From: Clostridia bacterium
GTDB taxonomy: Bacteria > Bacillota_A > Clostridia > UMGS1883 > HGM11501
Length of the DNA: 18,239 nucleotides
Assembly (NCBI GenBank): GCA_017536285.1
Contig: JAFXHP010000031.1
Span: forward strand, 1-18,239
Direction: 5' to 3'
The notes beneath the pieces were generated by a model. It was not told the origin of the DNA, ran no database searches, and worked only from the letters and a program-made list of their open reading frames with translations. The position numbers and the translations under genes are program-made. Positions 1-8,648 of this stretch are shown in pieces. Within the stretch, counting starts at the first letter, position 1. Each line of letters opens with the position of its first letter.

Positions 1-466
1 TAAAGCCATCTTCCGCTACAGAAGTTTCTGTAAATCTCTTCGGAAGCTCATCATAGGAGCAGGTGTAAAGCTTATATATATTAAATTCAACGTGGGGTGC
101 TTTGCTTCTGAGGCGAAGGCGGAGTCTCTTATATTTGCCCTTTTCGCACTTTGCAATAATTCTGTGAAGCAGGCCATCCGTCATCATTTCGTTTGCGGCA
201 AGGATGCCCTTTTCAACCTCGTTACCGTCCTCCCCGTCTGTTATGCCGAGAAGCACGTTCTGACGGAGCATAAAAAATCTCTGAAGGTCGGGAGCGGAAT
301 ATTCCATAACAACATAGTCGTCAAGCTCTATTTCGCTTTCGCCATCCAAAGTAAATTCTCTGTGCATAAGGGGCTTACCGTCGATTATATAGCGAACGGC
401 ATCGCTATCCACTTTTTTTACAATTTCGCCGGGAACCTTAAATTCGTAATTTTTAAATTCAAACAT
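1..466 (-). CDS. Hypothetical protein, 3' end outside the window
   Basis: An open frame runs on the minus strand from an ATG at 466 to the window edge without a stop (155 codons visible). The start is set by a good ribosome site, GGAGGG at about 473-478. The product begins MFEFKNYEFK and is soluble, charged and without a signal peptide. It has an acidic stretch, DGESEIELDDYV, at about residues 41-52, and a basic stretch, KRLRLRLRSK, at about 113-122. I do not recognise the family. The plus-strand frame over the same DNA (92-493) is a shadow, because codon use and the ribosome site favour the minus frame. A consensus promoter lies immediately upstream (490-518), so the gene is probably transcribed on its own or leads an operon continuing past the left edge. 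Existence is fairly secure; function is unknown. Confidence 0.75.
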   Translation of the reverse strand, partial: MFEFKNYEFKVPGEIVKKVDSDAVRYIIDGKPLMHREFTLDGESEIELDDYVVMEYSAPDLQRFFMLRQNVLLGITDGEDGNEVEKGILAANEMMTDGLLHRIIAKCEKGKYKRLRLRLRSKAPHVEFNIYKLYTCSYDELPKRFTETSVAEDGF

Positions 467-489
467 AAAAATCCCTCCGTTTTTTCTTT

Positions 490-518
490 ATAATACAATA
501 AAAATCAAAAGCTGTCTA
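490..518 (-). promoter_or_regulatory. Sigma-A type promoter of the left-edge gene
   Basis: On the minus strand, TAGACA (513-518) is separated by exactly 17 nt from TATTAT (490-495). Each box matches the sigma-A consensus at five of six positions. The -10 box lies about 23 nt upstream of the ATG at 466, leaving a very short leader. Confidence 0.6.
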
Positions 519-627
519 TCATTATAAAGTGTTTTTATAACAACTTTCCGCTAATTTACATAATAGCCTATTATTTTATTTTTTTCAATGGAATTATTAC
601 GGTTTTTTTCTTAAAATGCAAAAATAT

Positions 628-648
628 TGCACTTTTTATAAAAGTGCA
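628..648. other. Perfect 9-bp hairpin in the 467-700 spacer
   Basis: TGCACTTTT (628-636) and AAAAGTGCA (640-648) pair perfectly around a 3-nt loop. No clean T-tract follows on either strand, so it is a poor terminator candidate. It lies between the terminator at 701-728 and the promoter at 490-518, where an operator or a weak terminator would be possible. The rest of this AT-rich spacer shows nothing I can identify. Confidence 0.3.
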
Positions 649-700
649 GGCAAAATTGTAATCCCGGAAGACGCATTTATCATACTCTAACAGATATACA

Positions 701-728
701 AAAAGGCACTCCGGTCGGAGTGCCTTTT
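701..728 (-). terminator. Intrinsic terminator of the SLH protein gene
   Basis: AAAAGGCACTCCG (701-713) and its perfect complement (716-728) form a 13-bp stem. On the minus strand the stem runs into TTTTTG. It lies 10 nt past the stop codon of the large surface-protein gene. Confidence 0.85.
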
Positions 729-738
729 GTAGCCTATA

Positions 739-3700
739 TTATTGTTTACTTAAGTATCCTGCAACAAATGCTGCTATTTCCGCTCTTGTTGCATAAGCCT
801 TAGGCATAAGCTTTCCTTCGCTTCGCTCTTTTATAAAGCCCTTGCCTACTGCCCAGTTCATTGCAGAAACTGCATATTCGGAAATTTCAGAAGCATCATC
901 AAAGTGGAGATTTTCCTCCATTGTGAGTGCGTCCATTCCTTTATATACAGCGTATCTTAACATAATTGCCGCAAGCTGTTCACGGGTAACATTTTCGTCG
1001 GGTGCAAATTCGTTTTCCGTTACGCCGTTTACAATACCGTTCTGCTTTGCCCAGGATACTGCATTTCCGTAGTATGCGCCCATATCCACATCCGAGAAAG
1101 GAATTGAACGGTTCGTTGCAGGCTCGCCCTCTGCACGGTAGAGAATTGTAACAATCATTGCTCTTGTAAGATTGCCTTCCGGTGCAAATTCTTCATCCGA
1201 TATACCAACCATAAGCTTATTTTCTACAACGTAGGATACATAAGGATAGAACCAATCGTTCTCCTTTACATCCTTAAACTCAGGCTTTGTTTCCCACTTA
1301 GCATAAAGAGTAATATCCTTTGTTACCTTTGCGGTAAAGTCATATGCTGTCTTAAGCTCTTCATCTGTATACCATCCGCTGAATTCAAAGCCTTCCTTTA
1401 CAGGAGCTGCCGGCTCTGTGAGCTTATCATTTCTTTCAACATACTTTTTGGCAATTGTTGTTCCGCCGTTGGTTTCAAACTTAACGGTGTATTCGATGGC
1501 TCCGCCGCCACCACCTGTGCCGCCACTCTTTTTAGCATCATTATCGTTATACGCAACTGCATATGTGGAGAATTTATCTGTTTCAAAGGAGAAGGTATTA
1601 TCTCTTGTGTTGAACTTGCCTTCGATTACCTCCGTCACAATATTTCCTGTTTCATCCTCGTGGATACGGATAATTCTGTAGGTTCTCTTTTTGGTTTTAT
1701 CCGTATTTATAAGGTTTTCGGGAATTTCAATGGTAATGGCCACCTTGCCGGTGGTTTCTGTAATCTTAGTTTCTGTAACATTACCCTCAGAAGCAACCTC
1801 TTTGAAGAGTTCAATGTCAAGATACATACCGATTTCTGTTGTCTCATCAAGATCGTTATCTTCTGCGATAACAGCTTCCACCGCATCCTTATCGGATTCC
1901 GAAACCTCATTTACGGGAACATCTGTAACTTCAAGGTAAACGCTTACGGTAGCATTACCGCCTGCAACAGTTGTCTGTTCTTCTTCTGTAAGAACGTTGT
2001 TGAATAATTCCATACCGTTTTCAACACTGAGCGTTGCATTTGCATCGTTGTTTTCCGCAGCTGTAGTATTTATAACCGCATCTTCGATTGACTGCTGAAC
2101 TTCGAGAGTCTCTTTCGCGCCACACTTACAGCTTCTTACAAAATCACCGTTCCTGCTTTCCTTCCATTCGCCAAAGCTGTGAGCTTCAACTACGCTTTCA
2201 GGACATACAGAGCACTTTCCGCTGTGTGTTCCGTCCTCATTGTAAGCCCAGGAATTCACCTTGTGCTCCGCCTTTTCTGTTGCCGTACAGGTTTCGCCGT
2301 TTTCACAATAGCGGATATGGCTGTTTTCGCCGTCTGTTTCCCAAGCTCCAAAACGATGCTTATGCTTAAGCATGGGAATTGCTTCATCCACGCTGTGACT
2401 GCATACAAGGCAGGTATAGGTAATTACGCCTTCTTCAGTTTCTGTTGCTTCCTTTGTTATTTCGCCGTCATTCCACATATGGTTCTGACGCTGATATGCC
2501 GTGCATCCGTTTTCGTTTATGCAAACGTGTGTATGTGTTGCATCATCATCGGCAATCCATTTACCAAAGCTGTGGTCGCACACAATTTTTGAAATAACCT
2601 CGGATTTTTCAAATCCGCAATCAACGCAGGTATATTTCTTAATACCGGTTTCTGTTACTGTTGCCTCTTTTACTGTCTCGCCTTCATCTAAAGCATGCTC
2701 CCCGGTGCGTTCTCCTTTGCAAACAGAACAGGTCTTTTTATGAGCAGTGCCTCCTTCTGAAGTCCATTTACTCCATTCATGGTTTTCTGTTTCGGTTGCA
2801 CCGCAGCCTTCACGCTTACAGCTTCTTAAGTGAACATCGGCTACTGCATTTGTGCCGGTATCTTTCCAGGTATCCCAGTCGTGGTCTAAAGCAGGAAGTA
2901 TTACATCTTCCTCATTAAGCTTGCTGTTTCCTTCCACATCGCTGAATACACCCTTGCAACCTTCGCAGTAGTAATAGGAAATATTTCCGTCTTCGGTACA
3001 GGTAGCAGCTTTTCCGGGGATATTCGTCATTTTATGCTTATGTTCAAGAACCGGAATTTCACGTTCATCAATATGGCTATTGTCATTCTGACATATACGC
3101 TGTTCTGTACCTTCCGTTGTTTCTGTGGGAGCAACAACTACTTCCCAGTCACTCCATTCGTGACCGAGGGCGGGACGTGTTGTATAATCTTCATATCCGC
3201 ATACATCGCAGGATATGTGATTCTGTCCATCATCATCACAGGTCTCTGCCTGAACTACTTCGCTTATAATGTTATGCGTTTCCGTTTCGGAGAAATCGCA
3301 GCCTTCGTTAAGGCAAAAATGTATATGTTCATCTGCATCTTTGCTTTCCCACTTGCCTAAATTATGATTATCAGGCTCAGATGCCACACTTTCTTCCTTG
3401 TTTTCCGGGCAATGCCGGCAGGTGTAGAGTATGGTTCCTTCTTTTACGCAAGTAGGCTCTGTTATGATCTTTCCATTGTCCCATTCGTGTTCTTCAGTAC
3501 GTACACCTTCGCATACAGAGCAAGTCTTTTTGTGGTTATCTTTTCCGTCTGTTTCCCACTTTCCGAAGTCGTGAGTTTCTTCTTCGGTTTCACCGCACTC
3601 TTCAACGAGACAGCTTCGGCTGTGGGTATCTTCTCCGCCATCTTCCCATTTGCTCCAGCTGTGTTCTGTAGTTTTTAAGGCTTCTGTCATTGTCGCACCG

Positions 3701-6072
3701 CATTTATCAAGGCAAGTATAGGTCATTTCGCCTTCTTCATAGCAGGTAGGTGCTTTTGTCTCAGTTCCCTTATCCCAGGTGTGAGGATTTGTTTCTTCTT
3801 CTCCGCATTCGCAATATCCTGTGTGAGTGCCGTCTCCGTTATCCTTCAGACCTGTAAATTCACAGGTGTGGTTATCAACCGCAGGAGCATCGTAGCGATA
3901 AAGCCATACAGCATACTGTGTGTCGTTGGTAGGAGTAGTATCAGTTTCATAATCCCAACCGTCACTTCCTTCAAGCGCCCAGTCTTCACCGCAGATGAAA
4001 TAGAACTGTCCGTCGTATTCACGAAGTCTCAATGTAAACATTGCTCCGCCTACGGAAACAAAGGACGACTTGTACAGAATAAGGTTGCCTTCTGTTATAT
4101 TCTCTCCTATATTGCCGTCTTCTATCTGCTCGGCGTGAGTCAAACCTTCTTCATCGCTGAAAATACCGTCGTTATATGTGTTTTCATCCTTTTCGGTGGT
4201 GTAGAAATCTATTATCCAGTCCGAGCTGTCCCAGTGACCGTATTCATAGGTATAGCGGGGAATGCCCATATAGCCGTTGTTATCATAGCTATAACTTTGG
4301 AACGGATAGACACAATGGTTGGGAAGCTTGAGCATAACGGTTGTCAATCCAAACTCTGACAAGCCGCTGTTAAATTGATCCGGATTGATATCAAGCATAA
4401 ATTCAGAAACACCTAAACCAACAACAGTATTCTGATTAAGCAGAGAAATCGTGCCGTCTTCATTAAGGGTAACAGAAATTGCATTGCCTAAATCTGCACC
4501 GCAATGGACATTGCCCTGTTCATCAGGTTCGTTTGTATAAAGTCCGCCTAAAGCAAAGTATTTCGTACCACCGGAAGCTCCGCCGACTTCAACTGGACCG
4601 TTTACGACTTCAACAACTCCGCCGGCACTCTCACCTGACGCTGTGGTTTCAACCTCGGCAACGATTATATACATATCTTCTTCGTTTACATCAGAAAGGG
4701 AGGTCACTTTCGTATATACGGGATTAGGAAGACCGCAGGCGTCGCATTCTCCCGTGTCTGTATTAAATGCGTGACCTGTAGCCGGAATCTTTGAAGCCAT
4801 AGCTTCTTCCCAATACTCATTTTCTTTGCTCTCATTCATAAACCTTCCGCACTCTTCACAAATCCAATATGGGCCGGAGCCGGGTTCAAAGCAAGAGGGT
4901 TCTGTTACCTCACCTTCTATGTGAATTGCATTCGGATGCCATATCTCGCCGCAGGCATCACAGTAGTTATCATCTCCGTATTCATGACCGGGAGCGTAAA
5001 CAGTGAGGTAATATTCGTAATCGCTGTAACCTTCGGGAAGCACGATATACTCCGTTGCTTCGGCGTTGGCGAAATATATATTACAATCTTCGCAGTACCA
5101 GTATTCAAGGTTTCCGTCCTCTGTGCAGGTTGCTTCAACTGCCTCGGTATGTATCATATCCGGGTGCTCACAGCGTTCCATATACAGCATAATGTTATGG
5201 GCACGGTTGTCAATAGCGTCACCGTTTTCATCCTCAGACCAGGAAAGTACCGTGGAAAATTTCGGCTGAGCACCACTGTCATCAAACAGTATCAGGGGGC
5301 TGTTAAGCGCCCATCCGAAAAGATATCCCTTGTCAGCTGCGTAATCACTCAGTTCCGTGCTCTGTTCAAAACGGATGGACTGGGGAAAAACGTCATAAGA
5401 TGTATCTACGTCGCAGAGATTCTCGCCGTGAACAACTATTTTTCCGTCCAGAACCGTCATATATCCATTATCGGGCGAAAGGATATATGTATTTGAAAGT
5501 TCTTTATAGGTGAAAAACTCTACTGTATCGGAATCTACCGTAACAGAACCGTCTTCCCCGACAAATTCTGAAAGGTCTATTGCCACACGCGAACCATCTT
5601 CATTTGTTTCGTTACCCATAGCGTAGAGCTTTCCGTCATACTCTCCCACAAAGAGGAATTTAAAACCGTCCAGATATTGAGTTAATGTGTGCATACCGCT
5701 ATTCGCATAGTCATCCTCGTCATAATAAGGATACTCACAAGGCACAAAAAGTTCAAAGGTTTTTTCAGTTTTGCTATACTCACAGCCCACACAATCATCG
5801 CTGTGTACTCCCGGAGTAATAACAACATCTGCCGGTGAAATTTCCTCAGTCATAGCCTCGTCAGAGTAACACTTATCGCAGGTATAATAACCGCAGTACC
5901 AGAACTCGATATTTCCCGGCGTGGTGCAGTTGCCCGAAGTCGCCTCAATATGGATAACACTGCCGCTGTGCGATGCATGAACATTTTCTTCCGCAAAGGC
6001 GACAGCAGGCAGCATACTGAGCAGCATCACGAGTGAAAGCAGGATGCTCAGAAGTTTGTTTGTTTTTTTCAT
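739..6072 (-). CDS. Giant S-layer-anchored surface protein with Cys/His-rich repeats
   Basis: The predicted product is 1777 residues, secreted and attached to the cell wall. The start at 6072 has AGGAAGGAGA at 6081-6090; an ATG 36 nt further upstream (6108) lacks a ribosome site and would overlap the previous gene. Order of parts: signal peptide (MKKTNKLL, hydrophobic core, AVAFAEE at 24-30); Cys-rich units with CTEDGN and CDACG motifs (to about 470); a region of about 280 residues with fewer Cys that I do not recognise; about ten Cys/His-rich repeats (about 765-1325); a mixed alpha/beta domain ending FSTYAVAY (about 1326-1508); a Gly-rich linker; a Listeria-Bacteroides repeat ending LYAKW (about 1527-1596); and three SLH domains (about 1597-1777). 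SLH domains are known to bind secondary wall polymer. So many cysteines are unusual for an exported Gram-positive protein; disulfide bonds or bound metal are possible. Ligand and role are unknown; adhesion is an inference. It is probably co-transcribed with the Cys-rich gene upstream. Confidence 0.9.
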   Translation of the reverse strand: MKKTNKLLSILLSLVMLLSMLPAVAFAEENVHASHSGSVIHIEATSGNCTTPGNIEFWYCGYYTCDKCYSDEAMTEEISPADVVITPGVHSDDCVGCEYSKTEKTFELFVPCEYPYYDEDDYANSGMHTLTQYLDGFKFLFVGEYDGKLYAMGNETNEDGSRVAIDLSEFVGEDGSVTVDSDTVEFFTYKELSNTYILSPDNGYMTVLDGKIVVHGENLCDVDTSYDVFPQSIRFEQSTELSDYAADKGYLFGWALNSPLILFDDSGAQPKFSTVLSWSEDENGDAIDNRAHNIMLYMERCEHPDMIHTEAVEATCTEDGNLEYWYCEDCNIYFANAEATEYIVLPEGYSDYEYYLTVYAPGHEYGDDNYCDACGEIWHPNAIHIEGEVTEPSCFEPGSGPYWICEECGRFMNESKENEYWEEAMASKIPATGHAFNTDTGECDACGLPNPVYTKVTSLSDVNEEDMYIIVAEVETTASGESAGGVVEVVNGPVEVGGASGGTKYFALGGLYTNEPDEQGNVHCGADLGNAISVTLNEDGTISLLNQNTVVGLGVSEFMLDINPDQFNSGLSEFGLTTVMLKLPNHCVYPFQSYSYDNNGYMGIPRYTYEYGHWDSSDWIIDFYTTEKDENTYNDGIFSDEEGLTHAEQIEDGNIGENITEGNLILYKSSFVSVGGAMFTLRLREYDGQFYFICGEDWALEGSDGWDYETDTTPTNDTQYAVWLYRYDAPAVDNHTCEFTGLKDNGDGTHTGYCECGEEETNPHTWDKGTETKAPTCYEEGEMTYTCLDKCGATMTEALKTTEHSWSKWEDGGEDTHSRSCLVEECGETEEETHDFGKWETDGKDNHKKTCSVCEGVRTEEHEWDNGKIITEPTCVKEGTILYTCRHCPENKEESVASEPDNHNLGKWESKDADEHIHFCLNEGCDFSETETHNIISEVVQAETCDDDGQNHISCDVCGYEDYTTRPALGHEWSDWEVVVAPTETTEGTEQRICQNDNSHIDEREIPVLEHKHKMTNIPGKAATCTEDGNISYYYCEGCKGVFSDVEGNSKLNEEDVILPALDHDWDTWKDTGTNAVADVHLRSCKREGCGATETENHEWSKWTSEGGTAHKKTCSVCKGERTGEHALDEGETVKEATVTETGIKKYTCVDCGFEKSEVISKIVCDHSFGKWIADDDATHTHVCINENGCTAYQRQNHMWNDGEITKEATETEEGVITYTCLVCSHSVDEAIPMLKHKHRFGAWETDGENSHIRYCENGETCTATEKAEHKVNSWAYNEDGTHSGKCSVCPESVVEAHSFGEWKESRNGDFVRSCKCGAKETLEVQQSIEDAVINTTAAENNDANATLSVENGMELFNNVLTEEEQTTVAGGNATVSVYLEVTDVPVNEVSESDKDAVEAVIAEDNDLDETTEIGMYLDIELFKEVASEGNVTETKITETTGKVAITIEIPENLINTDKTKKRTYRIIRIHEDETGNIVTEVIEGKFNTRDNTFSFETDKFSTYAVAYNDNDAKKSGGTGGGGGAIEYTVKFETNGGTTIAKKYVERNDKLTEPAAPVKEGFEFSGWYTDEELKTAYDFTAKVTKDITLYAKWETKPEFKDVKENDWFYPYVSYVVENKLMVGISDEEFAPEGNLTRAMIVTILYRAEGEPATNRSIPFSDVDMGAYYGNAVSWAKQNGIVNGVTENEFAPDENVTREQLAAIMLRYAVYKGMDALTMEENLHFDDASEISEYAVSAMNWAVGKGFIKERSEGKLMPKAYATRAEIAAFVAGYLSKQ
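2098..3795 (-). repeat. Degenerate Cys/His-rich protein repeats within the SLH protein
   Basis: Two alternating protein units are visible. One reads H-x-W-x-K-W-x(2-3)-G-x(3)-H-x(2)-C-x(2-4)-C-x(3)-E-x(2)-H. The other reads H-x-W-D-x-G-x(5)-A-T-x(4)-G-x(3)-Y-T-C-x(2)-C. They have diverged at DNA level, so these are old repeats maintained for protein structure rather than recent DNA duplications. Boundaries are approximate. Confidence 0.7.
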
Positions 6073-6104
6073 AATTTTATTCTCCTTCCTGAATATATAA
6101 ATTT

Positions 6105-6452
6105 TCATCCATTATTTGCTTTTGCACATTTTCTGCAGCAAACTCCTCCGCCAAGCTCGTCTGAATATACGGAGCAATCCTCGCAGATCATATCTTTGCA
6201 TATTTCGCAACGGTTCAGATTCAGCCTTACTTCATTGTTTGCACGCTCATAAGCCTTGCCGTGCTCGTTTGCGTAGATAATGGCTCTTGCTTCTTTTTCA
6301 TCATTGGACAGAAATGTTTTTTGTGCAAAGGCGCTGTTGAAGTCGTAGGGCTGTGTCTGAATTGCCCTGCCGCAACAGTCGCAATAGAAAATAAACTTAA
6401 ACTGTTTCATTGATGATTCGTCTGTGTATTTTTTTGTTATCGGACTCAGCAT
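6105..6452 (-). CDS. Small Cys-rich (zinc-ribbon-like) protein
   Basis: A 115-residue protein without signal peptide or membrane segment, so presumably cytoplasmic. The start at 6452 has GGAGG at 6460-6464, 7 nt away. Cysteines come in pairs: CDCC near residue 24, then CEIC, MICEDC and CCRKC in the last 35 residues. This pattern fits one or two zinc-ribbon or treble-clef knuckles, with a charged helical middle (SNDEKEARAIIYANEHGKAY). I recognise no named family. Its stop codon lies 32 nt upstream of the surface-protein start, with no terminator between, so the two are probably one transcript. The contrast between a cytoplasmic Cys-rich protein and a secreted Cys-rich partner is noteworthy, but a functional link is only inferred from position. 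Confidence 0.75.
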   Translation of the reverse strand: MLSPITKKYTDESSMKQFKFIFYCDCCGRAIQTQPYDFNSAFAQKTFLSNDEKEARAIIYANEHGKAYERANNEVRLNLNRCEICKDMICEDCSVYSDELGGGVCCRKCAKANNG

Positions 6453-6580
6453 CGCATTACCTCCTTTATTTTATAATATAATTTTACTTGAAAATCTCTG
6501 TTTTGTATATTAGCCTTAAGGCCACTTTTTGCATTCAACAGGGGTGGACTCAGGGCTACCATGCCCGATTTTATGCGAAA

Positions 6581-6609
6581 AAAACCGTCCATTAAAAATG
6601 GACGGTTTT
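6581..6609 (-). terminator. Intrinsic terminator of the LuxR-type regulator gene
   Basis: AAAACCGTCCATT (6581-6593) and its exact complement (6597-6609) form a 13-bp stem with a 3-nt loop. On the minus strand it is followed by a run of T. It lies 9 nt past the regulator stop codon. Confidence 0.85.
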
Positions 6610-6618
6610 TTATCAGTT

Positions 6619-7605
6619 TCAGATATATTTTTTAAGTTTTGCATAAAGCTCAAATCGGTTTGTTACATCAAACTTTGCATAAATGGAGCTTGTATGCTTT
6701 TTTATGGTGCTTTCGGTTACAAACAACTCGTCTGCAATTTCTTTCCGTTGCTTATTGGCAAGCAGCTTTATCAGGACATCTTTTTCTCTTTCGGTAACCC
6801 GCCTTCCAATTTCTTCACAGGTTAGTATATGTTCAATATCCGTTTCGCTGAAGAGTGCTGTATCATCGGACTGAATCGTTCCCGACAGATATTCTTCTGC
6901 TTTTTTCGAAGTATTCGCTATTATGATACTTCCGTTTTCACCTCTGATGCCGTATTCCTGCAAAATACCATACAAAAGCAAAATGAAAAGCTCGGATATT
7001 ACATAGGACACCGTTAAAAATTCGAACCCGCGAGGCAGAAGTTGCTCTGCAAGCCAGATTACAATACTGCAAAGCACAGCACACAGCAAAAATGTTGTGT
7101 GAAGCGTGGATGTAATTTTCTTTTTTACCGTGGCGTGTATAATTACAGCCAGCATTAAAGCAAAGTGCGAAAGCAGATATATATAGTAGATCAGGTGCAA
7201 CGGTCCGTAATCACGGATAAGCCTTGTAACACCATCTACAACCTCTATTGAAACATTTTTATAATAACAGGGCAAAAATCCCGGCGTAAGTGTTATGAAA
7301 AGTACGGCTACGCTGATAAGAGAAAGCACCGGCATAAACCACTTTTTATAATTGAAATTGCATAAATTAATTATCATTTTAAGCAATAGAAGCGGCAGGA
7401 AAACCTGACCTAAATATGCAATTCTGTTGCCGTTAAGTGCAAAGGAAAGAGTTGGTGAAACTGAAATCAGAAATTGTCCCAGGTTACACACGAACACCGA
7501 TACAAATAAAAGCAACAAACATATATCTTTTTTTCTGTCAACTGCGAGGCACACGCCAATCAAAACCAGCGATATGACGCAGAGGATTCCATAAGCTATA
7601 CTCAT
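6619..7605 (-). CDS. Membrane-bound LuxR-family regulator with 7TM-type sensor region
   Basis: A predicted one-component transcription regulator. Roughly the first 220 residues hold about seven hydrophobic segments and resemble the N-terminal 7TM region found on some histidine kinases. A linker of about 45 residues follows. The last 60 residues are a LuxR/FixJ-type helix-turn-helix, with TEREKDVLIKLLANKQRKE, then IADELFVTESTIKKH, then TNRFELYAKL. No kinase or receiver domain is present, so signal reception and DNA binding are in one chain. I prefer the ATG at 7605, because GGAGAA at 7613-7618 is 7-9 nt before it; the ATG at 7620 has no ribosome site and would give 333 residues. An extended -10 promoter sits upstream and a terminator downstream, so it is likely monocistronic. 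Its regulon may include neighbours, but the sequence does not show this. Confidence 0.85.
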   Translation of the reverse strand: MSIAYGILCVISLVLIGVCLAVDRKKDICLLLLFVSVFVCNLGQFLISVSPTLSFALNGNRIAYLGQVFLPLLLLKMIINLCNFNYKKWFMPVLSLISVAVLFITLTPGFLPCYYKNVSIEVVDGVTRLIRDYGPLHLIYYIYLLSHFALMLAVIIHATVKKKITSTLHTTFLLCAVLCSIVIWLAEQLLPRGFEFLTVSYVISELFILLLYGILQEYGIRGENGSIIIANTSKKAEEYLSGTIQSDDTALFSETDIEHILTCEEIGRRVTEREKDVLIKLLANKQRKEIADELFVTESTIKKHTSSIYAKFDVTNRFELYAKLKKYI

Positions 7606-7668
7606 TTCAAAATTCTCCATATATTTGTATTAAGATAAATTTATTCCTATCTTTTTCAGAAAGTTTGT

Positions 7669-7695
7669 ATTATATCAGTCGAAATTTTCTCTCAA
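7669..7695 (-). promoter_or_regulatory. Extended -10 promoter of the LuxR-type regulator
   Basis: The minus strand shows TGATATAAT (7669-7677), a perfect -10 box with the TGn extension. A weak -35, TTGAGA (7690-7695), is 15 nt upstream and overlaps the end of the preceding gene. The leader is about 55 nt. It contains the inverted repeat AAGATA (7632-7637) / TATCTT (7648-7653), a possible autoregulatory site. Confidence 0.5.
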
Positions 7696-8645
7696 TAAAA
7701 TGTGGCTACTTCCTCGACGGGTGCTTCTGCCTTTTCAATTTCTTTAAGCACCAGTACGGGAGCCTTCTGGGTATAAAGCTTATGCTGTTTCATTATTATT
7801 TTTGCAGTAAGAGTGTACCATAGGGCATTTTCTGCCTCTATCGCCTTATCAGATTCGCAGGCGATGGGACGGAAGGCAATATCGTCAGCACAGCAGGTCA
7901 TTACCTTGCGTCCGATAAGAAGTCCCTTTTCGTCAAGCTCTTTCGGGCGTGCAACCATACCCTTGAACTTAACGGTTTTGCCTTCATATTTTCCCGGTTC
8001 CTCCATCATATCACGATACCAGAGAGCGTAATCCTTGTCCTCTATTTCAATAACGGGAGCGTTTATATCAAAGGGCAGGGGGTCTTCTATGTTGTCATAC
8101 TCAAGCTCTCCGTTTATATATTCGTAAATTATCTGCGTACGGCGGTTTGTACCGCGGATAATTTTATGAATCTGCTCCTTGTCGGTTTTATCCGTCACAC
8201 GGTTTATTGCCACAAGCTCACAATCGGTTAACTTGTCCACCATAAGCTGACGCATATTGGCGTTATATGTAATGAAGGTTTCGCTGTCGGCAAACATAAT
8301 CTGCTGATAGATAATCCAGTTGTCGGGAAGGTTTTCGTAAAGGTCCGTTAAGTTCCACATTCCGTTGTATTCTATTACAACACGGTCAACCTTATGCATT
8401 CTTGCAACCTTGGAAAGGGTGTTCTTTTTAAGCTCGTCGGGAGAGTTTACAATTTCCATAAACACGTTTTCAATAACGAATTTGTCCTTGTCATACTCCT
8501 CTTCTCCCTCTTCACAAACCAAAAGGAGTGTTCTTTCCTTCGGATTGAATTTTTCATCCTCAAGTGTTCCCTGAATAAACTGGGTTTTACCCGATTCCAA
8601 AAATCCCGTAAAAAGATAAACAGGTATTTCTTTTTCCCTTAACAT
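7692..8645 (-). CDS. CobW-like P-loop protein fused to a YcgQ (TIGR03943)-like domain
   Basis: A 317-residue predicted cytoplasmic protein with two parts. Residues 1 to about 190 resemble the CobW/COG0523 GTPase domain, with P-loop GFLESGKT at 14-21, IEYNG at 91-95 in the Walker B position, and INRVTD at 147-152 near the usual NKxD. The CxCC metal motif of true CobW proteins is absent. Residues about 200-317 resemble the C-terminal domain of YcgQ/TIGR03943 proteins: YEGKTVKFKGMVARP, then IGRKVMTCCADD with paired C251-C252, ending in a strand-rich segment. Family knowledge suggests metal allocation, probably zinc, for CobW proteins; the role of the YcgQ domain is not established. The start at 8645 has AAGGAGT just upstream, which includes the stop codon of the preceding CobW gene 3 nt away. 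Translational coupling and a joint complex are therefore likely. Domain identity is by eye. Confidence 0.85.
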   Translation of the reverse strand: MLREKEIPVYLFTGFLESGKTQFIQGTLEDEKFNPKERTLLLVCEEGEEEYDKDKFVIENVFMEIVNSPDELKKNTLSKVARMHKVDRVVIEYNGMWNLTDLYENLPDNWIIYQQIMFADSETFITYNANMRQLMVDKLTDCELVAINRVTDKTDKEQIHKIIRGTNRRTQIIYEYINGELEYDNIEDPLPFDINAPVIEIEDKDYALWYRDMMEEPGKYEGKTVKFKGMVARPKELDEKGLLIGRKVMTCCADDIAFRPIACESDKAIEAENALWYTLTAKIIMKQHKLYTQKAPVLVLKEIEKAEAPVEEVATFY

Positions 8646-8648
8646 ATC

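Noticed and set aside
1660..5496. Many plus-strand open frames opposite the surface-protein gene
   Set aside because: They are shadows: no ribosome sites, low-complexity content and frames broken relative to each other, while the minus frame has a signal peptide and SLH domains.
6513..6522. GCCTTAAGGC palindrome upstream of the small Cys-rich gene
   Set aside because: It is only 10 bp, and I found no convincing -35/-10 pair at a fitting distance, so no regulatory call is made.
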